From contig CAWCWZ010000013.1 of assembly GCA_963799395.1 (NCBI GenBank), positions 1 to 64,000 on the forward strand: a DNA stretch of 64,000 nucleotides, written 5' to 3'. Below, piece after piece: positions 28,870 to 37,006 of the stretch. How positions within the stretch are numbered: position 1 is the stretch's first letter; each line of letters begins with the position of its first letter. The notes under the pieces are model-generated. The model saw only the letters and a program-made list of their open reading frames with translations. It searched no databases and had not been told where the DNA came from. Source of the DNA: Bog-752 sp963799395. Its GTDB lineage: Bacteria > Actinomycetota > Thermoleophilia > UBA2241. A program made the translations under genes and the position numbers.

Positions 28870-29823
28870 TCACTTGAAGAACTCGTTCATGGTGGGAGCG
28901 TTGGCGTCGTTGCTCGTGAGGGGCGCCAGATGCCAGGCGACCTCGATGGTGTGCAGCAGCGAGTAGTGGTCGTACCGACGGCTCGATCGATAGCCGGGCT
29001 TCACCGCGTTGCCCGTCAGGATCGTGACGACGTGCTGGTCGTAGGTCCCTTCGTCAAAGGTCAGGATGAGGACCGAGCTCGTGGTCCGGAAGGCCGGAGA
29101 CCCGAGGATGAGGGGCACGGTCCGCGCCAGCCAGGCGTCGCCCGTGGCCACCGGCGAGTCGTGCATGTCGCTGATGAGATTGGGCGTGATGAAGGCGTAG
29201 TCGGGCGTCGTGCTCACCGACCGCAGGTCGACGGCCAGCTGTGTCAGGGGCACGACATGGTCGTGGACTCTCTGGGCGTTGCCGGCGATGTCCGTGTAGT
29301 AGACGAAGGGATCGTGTTTCGTGACGTACTCGCCGGAGTTGAAGCCCCCTCCGCTGGACGGCATGCTCTCGGCGTACTCCTTCCAGGTCCGGCCGCTGGC
29401 TTCGATGCGATCGGCGATGTTGGCAACGGCGATCTCGTTGCCGGCGCTCGGCGGGCTGCGGTCGTCGGTGATGCCGTGGTTGGAGCCGCTGGTGAGGGCG
29501 ATGTAGTTCGGCAGGCTGGGGTGAAAGAGGGCGAAGTAGTTCGTGGCCAGCGCGTAGCGGCTGATCAGGCTGTTGATATAGGGCGCCGCCGGGCTGCCGA
29601 CGATCTGCCCGTACGACCGGTTCTCATCGACGATCAGGAAGATGTGATCCAGGTGCGGTGCAGGCAGGGTGGCAGCCGCCGGATTGCCGCTCGTCGCGGC
29701 GGCCGGGCTGCCACCCGACCCGTGAGCGCCGGTACGGTGTTGCCTGGCGACCGCGTAGCCCAGGCTCGCCGCGACGGCGAGAACGACGACGACCGCCACG
29801 AAGAACCACGATGTGCGCTTCAC
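28870..29823 (-). CDS. Secreted acid phosphatase / phosphoesterase-family protein (AcpA-like)
   Basis: 317 residues. An N-terminal hydrophobic segment (WFFVAVVVVLAVAASLGYAVA) directs export or anchoring. It is followed by the phosphoesterase signature: HIFLIVDENRSYGQIVG (metal-binding Asp and Glu), FHPSLPNYIALTSGSNHGITDD, then VLILTFDEGTYD and YDHYSLLHTIE near the C-terminus. This matches the phosphatidylinositol-phosphatase/phospholipase C-like phosphoesterase superfamily. GTG at 29823 with GAAGAGGGAG upstream is the likely start. Substrate outside the cell is unknown. Confidence 0.85.
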   Translation of the reverse strand: MKRTSWFFVAVVVVLAVAASLGYAVARQHRTGAHGSGGSPAAATSGNPAAATLPAPHLDHIFLIVDENRSYGQIVGSPAAPYINSLISRYALATNYFALFHPSLPNYIALTSGSNHGITDDRSPPSAGNEIAVANIADRIEASGRTWKEYAESMPSSGGGFNSGEYVTKHDPFVYYTDIAGNAQRVHDHVVPLTQLAVDLRSVSTTPDYAFITPNLISDMHDSPVATGDAWLARTVPLILGSPAFRTTSSVLILTFDEGTYDQHVVTILTGNAVKPGYRSSRRYDHYSLLHTIEVAWHLAPLTSNDANAPTMNEFFK

Positions 29824-29948
29824 GGCCCCACTCCCTCTTCGGAGACTCTCCCGAATCATACCTCGCACGGCCGGCGTGGGACCCTCCGCGACGCAACGCG
29901 CGGCGAGGGCGGGCCGCCGACGTTCGAGATCGCCACGGTGGCCGCGTG

Positions 29949-30530
29949 ATGGCCGACGCCTTCGACCCACAGCACGCCGGCCGCCTCGAAGACCCGGCCC
30001 GTCTGGCCGCCCTGCCGCAGGCCGCGGTCGTGTCGCTGCTGCGCCTGGCCGGCGACGAGACCGTGGTGGACTATGGGGCCGGCACCGGCATCTACACGAT
30101 CGCCGTTGCCGAGGCTGTGCCCGGTGGTCGCGTCATCGCCGTCGAGGCCCTGGCGCGCCTGGCCGGCATGCTGCGCGCCAAGCTCACCCCGGAGCTCGCC
30201 GAGAGGCTCGAGGTGGTCGAGACCGACGCCAACTCGGTCCCGGCGCCCGACGCGGTGGCCGACCGCGTCGTCATGGTCGACGTCCTCCACCACCTCTACG
30301 ACCAGCCCGAGGCGCTCGCGGAAGTCATGCGCCTCCTGCGCCCCGGCGGTCTCTTCGTCGTGGTGGACTGGGGAGACTGCGAACGGCCGGTCGGCCCGCC
30401 GCTCGAGCACGTCCTCGGACTGGCCGCGGTGCGCGAGGTGATCGCGACCATGGGCCTGAACGAGATCGAGGCGCACGAGCCGGGCGGTCTGCTGACCTAT
30501 CACCTCGCCCTGGTGGCCGCGAAGAGGTAA
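29949..30530 (+). CDS. Class I SAM-dependent methyltransferase
   Basis: A 193-residue Rossmann methyltransferase. Motif I reads DETVVDYGAGTGIYTIAVAEAVPGG, motif II VIAVEALARLAGMLRA, then RVVMVDVLHHLYDQPEAL and LRPGGLFVVVDWGD. These resemble the UbiE/Methyltransf_11 group. Start ATG at 29949. Substrate not inferable. It ends with TAA. Confidence 0.88.
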   Translation: MADAFDPQHAGRLEDPARLAALPQAAVVSLLRLAGDETVVDYGAGTGIYTIAVAEAVPGGRVIAVEALARLAGMLRAKLTPELAERLEVVETDANSVPAPDAVADRVVMVDVLHHLYDQPEALAEVMRLLRPGGLFVVVDWGDCERPVGPPLEHVLGLAAVREVIATMGLNEIEAHEPGGLLTYHLALVAAKR

Positions 30531-30571
30531 GCGGCCCGGCCCATCAGGGCAGCCGCTTTGACGGGGCGAGG

Positions 30572-31246
30572 CTAGCCTGACCGTCCCGGCGCCGTAGCGT
30601 CCAGGGGGAGCGGCCGGCTCATGAGGACCCGGCGAGCGGCTCCGAAGTTACCGAGCTGGTAGACGGCTGCCGTCCTCGGAGAGAGCTCGAAGTCGGCAAA
30701 CGGGCTCGCCTCCAGGCGCTCGACCAGATCCTTGCCGGCCACGCCGACGGTCAGGTGCGGAGCGTACCGCCGGCCGCTGTGGGCGGGCACGAAGGACTCG
30801 ACGTAGGCGATCGTGGCGGCGTTGATCGCGGGCTCGTCCGCCGTACTGACGAAGGCGGCCGCGGCGCCGCCCGACCGGGCAAACGGAGCGATCGCCTCGA
30901 CCAGCGCCTCGTGCAGAGCGAGCAGGGCGGGCGCCGGCGCGATGTCTATGCTCACCAGCAGGGTGTCCGGCGGCGTCCCGAACTTCGCGCCGGCGAGGTT
31001 GACGGCGTGCAGCCGCAGCGTCGCGACGTCTGTGGAGGCGATCACGTCGTCGACCGCGAGGAACACGCCGTCAAGGTCGTCCTCGCCGACGTAGCGCTGC
31101 AGCACGGTCACGTGTGGCTGGTGGGTCTCATCGAGCGCAAAACCCGAGGCCAGATCACCGCGAAGCACGGCGTTCAGGGCCTGCGCCCGCTCGACCGTCG
31201 CTTCGTCGGGCGTGAGCAGGATGTCGATGGCCGTCAAGCCGGTCAC
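30572..31246 (-). CDS. 2H phosphoesterase / 2'-5' RNA ligase-like protein
   Basis: 224 residues with the two H-x-[TS] motifs that define the 2H superfamily: HQPHVTVLQRYV near residue 42 and YAPHLTVGVAGK near 165. These two histidines form the active site for 2',3'-cyclic or 2'-5' phosphodiester chemistry. The GTG start at 31246 follows GGAGGT. The RNA or nucleotide substrate is unknown. It ends with TAG. Confidence 0.8.
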   Translation of the reverse strand: MTGLTAIDILLTPDEATVERAQALNAVLRGDLASGFALDETHQPHVTVLQRYVGEDDLDGVFLAVDDVIASTDVATLRLHAVNLAGAKFGTPPDTLLVSIDIAPAPALLALHEALVEAIAPFARSGGAAAAFVSTADEPAINAATIAYVESFVPAHSGRRYAPHLTVGVAGKDLVERLEASPFADFELSPRTAAVYQLGNFGAARRVLMSRPLPLDATAPGRSG

Positions 31247-31447
31247 GGGTAGACCTCCATCACGAGTGGACCTTGCCTCGCCTGTCTGTCTTCTTCCCGG
31301 TCCCTCGCGAAACCCGGCAGCGTCCCCGAGCCGGCTGGCGGAGTCGCCACCCATCGCTGACATCGTCTGCCGATGGGAACACTGAAAGACACGAGAAAGT
31401 GGCGCCTCGCGCGAAAGCGAGGCGCAGCGAGACGACAGGGAGACATC

Positions 31448-31792
31448 ATGGCCACTCTTACCGGGTCGATCGAGGCGGACGTACCCATCGCGTTCGCCGA
31501 TCGCGAATGGACCGAGTTCGTGTTTCGCAACCTCTACGGCAGCTACGCCAAGGGCTTCGACGATGTCGCCACGTCGATCAACGAGACCGACGCCGACTCC
31601 GGCACCGTGACCTTCGAGACCGAAGGCGAGCGGCTGATCAAGGTGTCGGTCGAGCTCAAGTACACGCCCCGCGGCGGCGGCGACCGCGGCGACGAGATCG
31701 CCCGCGCCCAGGCGCGCCTGAACCGCGACCTCGAGAAGTACCGCACTTTTCTGCTGAAGCGTTGCGAACAGGAGAGCTGCCGCACGAGCTAG
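31448..31792 (+). CDS. Small SRPBCC-like hypothetical protein
   Basis: 114 residues: MATLTGSIEADVPIAFADREWTEF, then SINETDADSGTVTFETEGERLIKVSVELKYTP. The alternating beta pattern and opening phrase resemble polyketide-cyclase/SRPBCC lipid-binding folds, but the helix grip is not complete. GGGAGACATC precedes the ATG. The function is unknown and I hold the family call loosely. It ends with TAG. Confidence 0.5.
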   Translation: MATLTGSIEADVPIAFADREWTEFVFRNLYGSYAKGFDDVATSINETDADSGTVTFETEGERLIKVSVELKYTPRGGGDRGDEIARAQARLNRDLEKYRTFLLKRCEQESCRTS

Positions 31793-31810
31793 GACGCCTA
31801 TGCTACGTCC

Positions 31811-32392
31811 TCACCCGCGAGCCCAAGACCCCAATGCGGGCGCCGCCCGCCGCAACACCCGCCACGCCTCGAAGCCACCGACGAGCGTGAGCAACGGCCG
31901 GTAGATCTCGCGAGACGGCGTGTCGAGCACGACGCGCAGCACGGCAAAGGGCCTCCCCGCCGCCGCCGGCGCGAGCCATGCCGACTCCATGTCGACGGCC
32001 AGAACGCCCGCGCCGGCCAGCACGTCTCGCCGCGCGCCGCGCACGAGGTGATAGACCGACGCCACCGGCCCGACACGGACGCGCCCTATCCCCAGGTCCG
32101 CGAGCGCCGCGACGATCGGTCCGCCCGCACAGCGAGTGACGCCCTCTGGTCCGCGGACCTCGCTGGCGACCACCACGTCGCCGGGGCGCAGACCATCGTC
32201 CACGGCGCCGCAGAACCCGACGACCGCGACCGCGGCGGCCGGCAGGCGAGCGGCGACCAGCGCTGCCGCCCGGGCCCGGGTCGCGCCCATGCCGCAGCGC
32301 ACCACGAGCGCATCGGGAAGACCGCGCCCTACGGCCGCCCGCTCGATCCGCATCGGGGTGATGACGAGCAGGCGGGCGTCCAGGGAGCTCAT
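31811..32392 (-). CDS. Nucleoside phosphorylase-superfamily protein (MTA/SAH nucleosidase or HpnG-like)
   Basis: 193 residues. The phosphorylase fold is seen in VVRCGMGATRARAAALVAARLPAAAV, VVGFCGAVDDGLRPGDVVVASEVR and VLAVDMESAWLAPAA, where DMES is the catalytic Glu/nucleoside-binding motif of PNP_UDP proteins. The protein is short, as in the hopanoid-associated phosphorylase group, but no hopanoid gene is nearby. Start ATG at 32392. The exact nucleoside is unknown. Confidence 0.75.
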   Translation of the reverse strand: MSSLDARLLVITPMRIERAAVGRGLPDALVVRCGMGATRARAAALVAARLPAAAVAVVGFCGAVDDGLRPGDVVVASEVRGPEGVTRCAGGPIVAALADLGIGRVRVGPVASVYHLVRGARRDVLAGAGVLAVDMESAWLAPAAAGRPFAVLRVVLDTPSREIYRPLLTLVGGFEAWRVLRRAAPALGSWARG

Positions 32393-32453
32393 GCCGGCCA
32401 CAGTCGCACGCGGGCACCATCTCTCTGAGGAGGTTGACGCCAGCGCCGCAAGG

Positions 32454-33641
32454 CTACGACCTGGCGACCTCAACGCGGTTCTTGCCCAGCTCCTTGGCCC
32501 GGTACATGCTGCGATCGGCCTGCTCGACGAGGCCGTCGACGGTGGCGGCATGCTCGCCCAGTCCGGCCACGCCAACGCTCACCGTGACCACCGGCGGCCG
32601 CGCGCCCGAACCGAAGCTCTCGCGCTCCACGTCGCGCCTGATGCGCTCACCGACCGCCTGCGCCGCGTCGATGCCGGCGTCGCCCTGGTCGCCTTCCGGG
32701 GCCGGGGCGGCCGCGGCGGCCTCTCGCTCGATCTCGCCCGTCTGCACGGCGTCGCGGAGGCGCGCTCCCAAGCGAGCCGCGCCATCGCTGCCGGTGCTCG
32801 GCAGGATGATGGTGAACTCCTCGCCGCCGTAGCGGGCGACGAAGTCGACCTTGTCGCGCGTGTGCGACACGAGCAGCCGCCCCAGCTCGCGCAGCAGCCC
32901 GTCGCCGGCGCGGTGGCCGAAACGGTCGTTGAAGAGCTTGAAGTCGTCGACGTCGAGCATGAGCAGAGAGAGGGGCAGCCCGTAGCGCTCGGCGCGGGCC
33001 ACTTCCTGCGCCAGACGATCGTAGAAGTAGCGGTGGTTGTAGAGGCCGGTGAGGCCGTCGGTGATCGCCAGACGCTCGACGCTGCCGTAGAGCCGGGCGT
33101 TCTCGATCGTCACCGCGGCCAGCGCCGCCAGGGTGCCGGCGAGCTCGAACTCCGGCTCGGTGAAGCGGCGCACGCTGCGCTTCTCGACGAGCTCGAGGCA
33201 GCCGATGACCCGATCCTTGGAGAGAAGCGGCACGTAGAGGCAGCTCTTCTCCTCCCAGTACTCCATGGCGGCGCGCTCGCCGGCCGGGAGCTCCGGGTCG
33301 TCGATGGTCGCTTCGATGACGCGACGCTCGCGCAGCACCTGGTAGAGCACGGGCTGCTCTTCGGGTGTCGGCGCCGACCCTACCCAGCCCTCGTCGCGGG
33401 GGTGAGGAACGCGGGTCCAGAGGGCCTGGGCGACGGCCAGACCGTCGGCGGCGCGATACTCGTAGATGCCGCACTCCCACACGTCGAACGCGCCGGCGAT
33501 GCGCTCGGCGACGGTGGCGAGGACCTCTTCGAGCACCAGGCTCGAAGAAATCGCCGCGACGATCTCGGCGGTGATGGAAAAGCGGCTCGGCACCCCTGCC
33601 CCTCGTCCCGTACGTACCGGCATCCACGATCCTATGCCCAT
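32454..33641 (-). CDS. GAF-GGDEF diguanylate cyclase
   Basis: 395 residues. The N-terminal half is a GAF sensor (SLVLEEVLATVAERIAGAFDV ... CLYVPLLSKDRVIGCLELVEK). The C-terminal half is a GGDEF domain with ITDGLTGLYNHRYFYDRL and the intact A-site YGGEEF, so c-di-GMP synthesis is expected. The inhibitory I-site is absent: DKVD stands where RxxD is usual. A ~45-residue Ala/Pro/Glu-rich insert follows the active-site region. The start is uncertain: ATG 33641 or a GTG after AGGGGCAGGG about 55 bases downstream. It ends with TAG. Confidence 0.88.
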   Translation of the reverse strand: MGIGSWMPVRTGRGAGVPSRFSITAEIVAAISSSLVLEEVLATVAERIAGAFDVWECGIYEYRAADGLAVAQALWTRVPHPRDEGWVGSAPTPEEQPVLYQVLRERRVIEATIDDPELPAGERAAMEYWEEKSCLYVPLLSKDRVIGCLELVEKRSVRRFTEPEFELAGTLAALAAVTIENARLYGSVERLAITDGLTGLYNHRYFYDRLAQEVARAERYGLPLSLLMLDVDDFKLFNDRFGHRAGDGLLRELGRLLVSHTRDKVDFVARYGGEEFTIILPSTGSDGAARLGARLRDAVQTGEIEREAAAAAPAPEGDQGDAGIDAAQAVGERIRRDVERESFGSGARPPVVTVSVGVAGLGEHAATVDGLVEQADRSMYRAKELGKNRVEVARS

Positions 33642-33709
33642 AGCCGACGTTCGGCCACATCCCGGAGGGAAAGCTGACCAGCGAGCGCGTCGCCGCCCGG
33701 CTCGCCTGT

Positions 33710-34831
33710 CTAGTCGAGGAACTCCCGGAGATGCTGCGAGTCGCGGTAGCTTCTCAGCTTGGCGATGGTCTTGGCCTCGATCTGGCGGATGCGCTCGCGG
33801 GTGACGCCGAACTTCTGGCCGACCTCTTCGAGGGTGTGCGGGTGCTCGCCCACGAGACCGAAGCGCAGCTCGATGACCTTGCGCTCGCGATGCGGCAGAC
33901 CGCTCAGCACGTCGGTGAGCTCCTCCTGGCGCATGGCTTCACTGATCGTCTCGATCGGCTCCACGGCCTCGTCGTCGGCGATGAAGTCGCCGAGCTGGGA
34001 GTCGCGTTCGTCGCCGACCGGCGTCTCAAGGCTCACCGGCTCCTGGCTGATCTTGAGGATCTCGCGCACCTTCTGGGGCGTCGTGCCCATCTCCCTCGCG
34101 ATCTCTTCGGGGGTGGGATCACGGCCCAGGTCCTGGAGGAGCTGGCGCTGCACGCGCACGAGACGGTTGATCTGCTCGACCATGTGCACCGGCACCCGGA
34201 TGGTGCGGCTCTGATCGGCCACGGCCCGCGAGATCGCTTGGCGGATCCACCAGGTGGCGTAGGTCGAGAACTTGTAGCCCTTGCGGTAGTCGAACTTCTC
34301 GACGGCGCGAATGAGGCCGAGGTTGCCCTCCTGGATCAGGTCGAGCAACGCCAGGCCGCGACCGGCGTAGCGCCGCGCGATCGAGACGACGAGACGCAGG
34401 TTGGCTTCGATCAGCTGGCACTTGGCATCCATGTCGCGGCGCTCGATGCGGCGCGCCAGGGACACCTCCTGGTCGGCGGTGAGCAGCGCCACCTTGCCGA
34501 TCTCGCTCAGATACCTGCGCACCGGGTCGGTGCTGGGTGTCTTGAGCGATAGATCGAGCTCGCGAGCCGGCCCTGTCGCCTCGCCGTCCGTGTCGCCGGC
34601 CGGGCTCGGCTCGTCGCCTTCGATGACGTCGATGCCGAGGTCGTGGCAAGAGAGAAAGAGGTTGTCGATCTGTTCGGGGGAGAGCTCGACGTCCTGCAGC
34701 ACATCGGCGATGTGGGCGGCGGTCAGGTAGCCCTGCTCACGGCCCTCGACGAGCAGGTCGCGCAGCTCGTCGATGGCTGCTTCCACCCCCTGGGCCTCAG
34801 CGTCGGCTGCGGGCATGTCGCTCACCGTCAC
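33710..34831 (-). CDS. Principal RNA polymerase sigma factor (RpoD/SigA/HrdB-like)
   Basis: 373 residues. Region 1.1-like N-terminus, then region 1.2 (TDPVRRYLSEIGKVALLTADQEV) and region 2 (LRLVVSIARRYAGRGLALLDLIQEGNLGL, KFSTYATWWIRQAISRA) for -10 binding. These are followed by region 3 (RVPVHMVEQINRLVRVQRQL) and region 4 (VIELRFGL, TLEEVGQKFGVTRERIRQIEAK) for -35 binding. All regions are complete. GTG start at 34831 follows AAGGAGAAGCAC. It is the intact partner of the divergent paralogue at 61.8 kb. It ends with TAG. Confidence 0.95.
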   Translation of the reverse strand: MTVSDMPAADAEAQGVEAAIDELRDLLVEGREQGYLTAAHIADVLQDVELSPEQIDNLFLSCHDLGIDVIEGDEPSPAGDTDGEATGPARELDLSLKTPSTDPVRRYLSEIGKVALLTADQEVSLARRIERRDMDAKCQLIEANLRLVVSIARRYAGRGLALLDLIQEGNLGLIRAVEKFDYRKGYKFSTYATWWIRQAISRAVADQSRTIRVPVHMVEQINRLVRVQRQLLQDLGRDPTPEEIAREMGTTPQKVREILKISQEPVSLETPVGDERDSQLGDFIADDEAVEPIETISEAMRQEELTDVLSGLPHRERKVIELRFGLVGEHPHTLEEVGQKFGVTRERIRQIEAKTIAKLRSYRDSQHLREFLD

Positions 34832-35033
34832 GTGCTTCTCCTTACCATGTTGGCTGGTGGCACGCCGCCGTCCACGCCGCACTGAACGAGACGGGGTCTG
34901 AGAACGCTCGCCGCAAGCCAAGGCCTGGGAATCTGGGTGTCCTGGCTTGCATCGCTAGCAGTATCGGCGGCGCACCGGCGACTCTTGACCAACGCCCCTT
35001 GCGCTCTCCAGACTCGTCAGCCAGACTATCGCC

Positions 35034-35411
35034 ATGGGATATGCGATCTTCCGGCCCGACGAGCGCGACTTCCGGGCGCCGCAGCGCGGCGACCAGCGGC
35101 GCAGCCTCGCGCCCCTCTCAGAGTCTCTGCATACCATGCGCGCCAACATCTGGCGCCTGCCGCCCGGAGCGCGCGGCGGCCGTCACATCGAACACGCCCA
35201 GGAGGAGATGTTCGTCGTCCTCGAAGGCACCGCGACACTCCTCCTCGGCGACCCACCGGAGCGGGTCGAGCTGCCCTGCGGGTCTGTCGCCGTGGTCGAG
35301 ACCGACACCGGCCAGCAACTGCGCAACGACAGCGCCGCCGAGATCGTCGTACTGATCGTCGGCGCGCCGCCGGAGCAGGGCAAGGCCGAGCACCTGCCCG
35401 ACGCCGACTAG
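35034..35411 (+). CDS. Cupin-domain protein
   Basis: 125 residues with cupin motif 1 GGRHIEHAQEEMFVVLEGTA (His, His-like, Glu ligands) and motif 2 LPCGSVAVVETDTGQQLRND, in which the expected His is replaced. It may therefore bind metal weakly or not at all. The start is ATG at 35034. It is divergent from the sigma gene. It ends with TAG. Function unknown. Confidence 0.75.
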   Translation: MGYAIFRPDERDFRAPQRGDQRRSLAPLSESLHTMRANIWRLPPGARGGRHIEHAQEEMFVVLEGTATLLLGDPPERVELPCGSVAVVETDTGQQLRNDSAAEIVVLIVGAPPEQGKAEHLPDAD

Positions 35412-35490
35412 ACTGACAAAGCGGTAAACCGACGTGCAGGGCCGCTTGCGTCAAGCCGTCGCCCGGGGCAGGTCACTCCCGGGGAGCCCG

Positions 35491-36768
35491 GTGCGTCAAC
35501 CAGATACCGTCCGCCATGCCGCTGAGCCCGATCGCCTGAACCACCGGCGAGCGGCGATCGGCGCCACGGCCAGTCGTCTGCTCGTCGCCGCCACGGCCTT
35601 CGCCGCGGCGAGCTGGTTGCCGGTCCAGCACGTCGGTCCGTCGAAGCTCTACCCTCCCGGGGCGGGGGTCTTCCACGGCTTCCTTGCGCATCTCCTGGTG
35701 CCCTGGACGCACTGGGACGGCGCCTGGTTTCTGCGCATCGCCAGCGCCGGCTACCGGCGCCCGGGCAGCCCGGCGTTCTTTCCCCTCTACCCTCTGCTCG
35801 TGCGGGCGGTGGGCGTCGTGTTCGCCGGCAACCTCGTCATCGCCGCCGTCGCCGTGTCGCTTGCCGCCTACGCGCTGGCGATGGTCGCTCTCTCCCGACT
35901 GGTGACCGTCGAGCTCGGGTCGCGCCCGGCTCTCTGGACCGTCCTCTTCATCTCCTTCTTCCCGGCGGCGATCTTCTTTCAGGCGGCCTACAGCGAGTCG
36001 CTGTTCCTGCTCTTCACTGTGGTGGCACTCCTGGCAGGCCGTGGTGGTCGCTGGCTGTGGGCCGGCGTGGCGGGCCTGCTGGCGACCCTGACGCGCAACA
36101 CGGGCATCGTGCTCCTTGTGCCGCTCACCTGGATGTGGTGGGACCAGTGGCGCGGCGGCGGCGGGCGCCTGCCGGGTGGGGCGCCGGCCGGCGAGCAGGT
36201 GGGAACGGCGCGACCGGCGACGGCCACCGTCCTCTGGTTGCTGCTCGTACCGGCGGGCCTCGGTCTCTACATGTTCTACCTGTGGCGGCGCTTCGGCGAC
36301 GCCCTGCTCTTCAGCTCGGTGCAGAACCGCTGGGGACGCACCCTGGGCTCACCGGTCACGACCATCGTGAGCGGTGTCCGCGTCGCCGTCCGCAGCGCCC
36401 GGCAACTGGCGACGGGTTCGTTGCCACACCCCGACGGCGGCCTCTCGTGGAGCCTGGCGCTGGGCAACATCACCGCCCTGATCGTGCTGGCGCTGGCGCT
36501 GGCGCTCGTGATCGTCTGCTGGCGTCGGCTGCCGGCGGCCTATGCGCTCTACGGCCTCGCCGCCCTGGCCGTGCCCCTCTGCTTTCCCATGGCCTCGAGA
36601 CCTCTGTTCAGCCTGCCGCGTTTCGTGCTTGTCGACTTTCCCCTCTTCATGGCGCTCGCCACCGGCCTTCTGCGCCACCCGACGTGGCGCCGGGCGGTCT
36701 TCGCCATTCTGACCGTCGGCCTCGTCCTCTCCACCATCCTGTTCGCCACCTGGAACTGGGTGGCGTAG
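35491..36768 (+). CDS. PIG-V-like mannosyltransferase, polytopic membrane protein
   Basis: ~425 residues, about ten membrane segments. The motif WTHWDGAWFLRIASAGYRRPGS, with the HWDxxWF...GY pattern, is the catalytic loop of the PIG-V/GT-C mannosyltransferase group, followed by FFPLYPLLVRAVG and AIFFQAAYSESLFLLF. Such enzymes add mannose from a polyprenyl donor on the outer face of the membrane. GTG at 35491, preceded by GGGGAG, is a better start than a GTG 57 bases upstream. It ends with TAG. Confidence 0.82.
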   Translation: MRQPDTVRHAAEPDRLNHRRAAIGATASRLLVAATAFAAASWLPVQHVGPSKLYPPGAGVFHGFLAHLLVPWTHWDGAWFLRIASAGYRRPGSPAFFPLYPLLVRAVGVVFAGNLVIAAVAVSLAAYALAMVALSRLVTVELGSRPALWTVLFISFFPAAIFFQAAYSESLFLLFTVVALLAGRGGRWLWAGVAGLLATLTRNTGIVLLVPLTWMWWDQWRGGGGRLPGGAPAGEQVGTARPATATVLWLLLVPAGLGLYMFYLWRRFGDALLFSSVQNRWGRTLGSPVTTIVSGVRVAVRSARQLATGSLPHPDGGLSWSLALGNITALIVLALALALVIVCWRRLPAAYALYGLAALAVPLCFPMASRPLFSLPRFVLVDFPLFMALATGLLRHPTWRRAVFAILTVGLVLSTILFATWNWVA

Positions 36769-37006
36769 CGCGCTCGGCGAGAGCCCCGGCCCGCCGACGA
36801 GACGCGGCCGCATGCCCCTGACTGATCGGCGAGCCTGGACGAGGGAGTGGGAAAGTCCTGTACCTTTCGGGGTTCATGCCGATTACAGGAGCAACGGCTG
36901 AAGTCTGCGCGACGCACCCACTCTTGTGCCGGGCCGCTGCTTCACCTGCCGCTGATGGAGCCGACGCGGGCGGCGGTTCCTTCGTCGGGGCTAAAAGAGG
37001 AGATAC

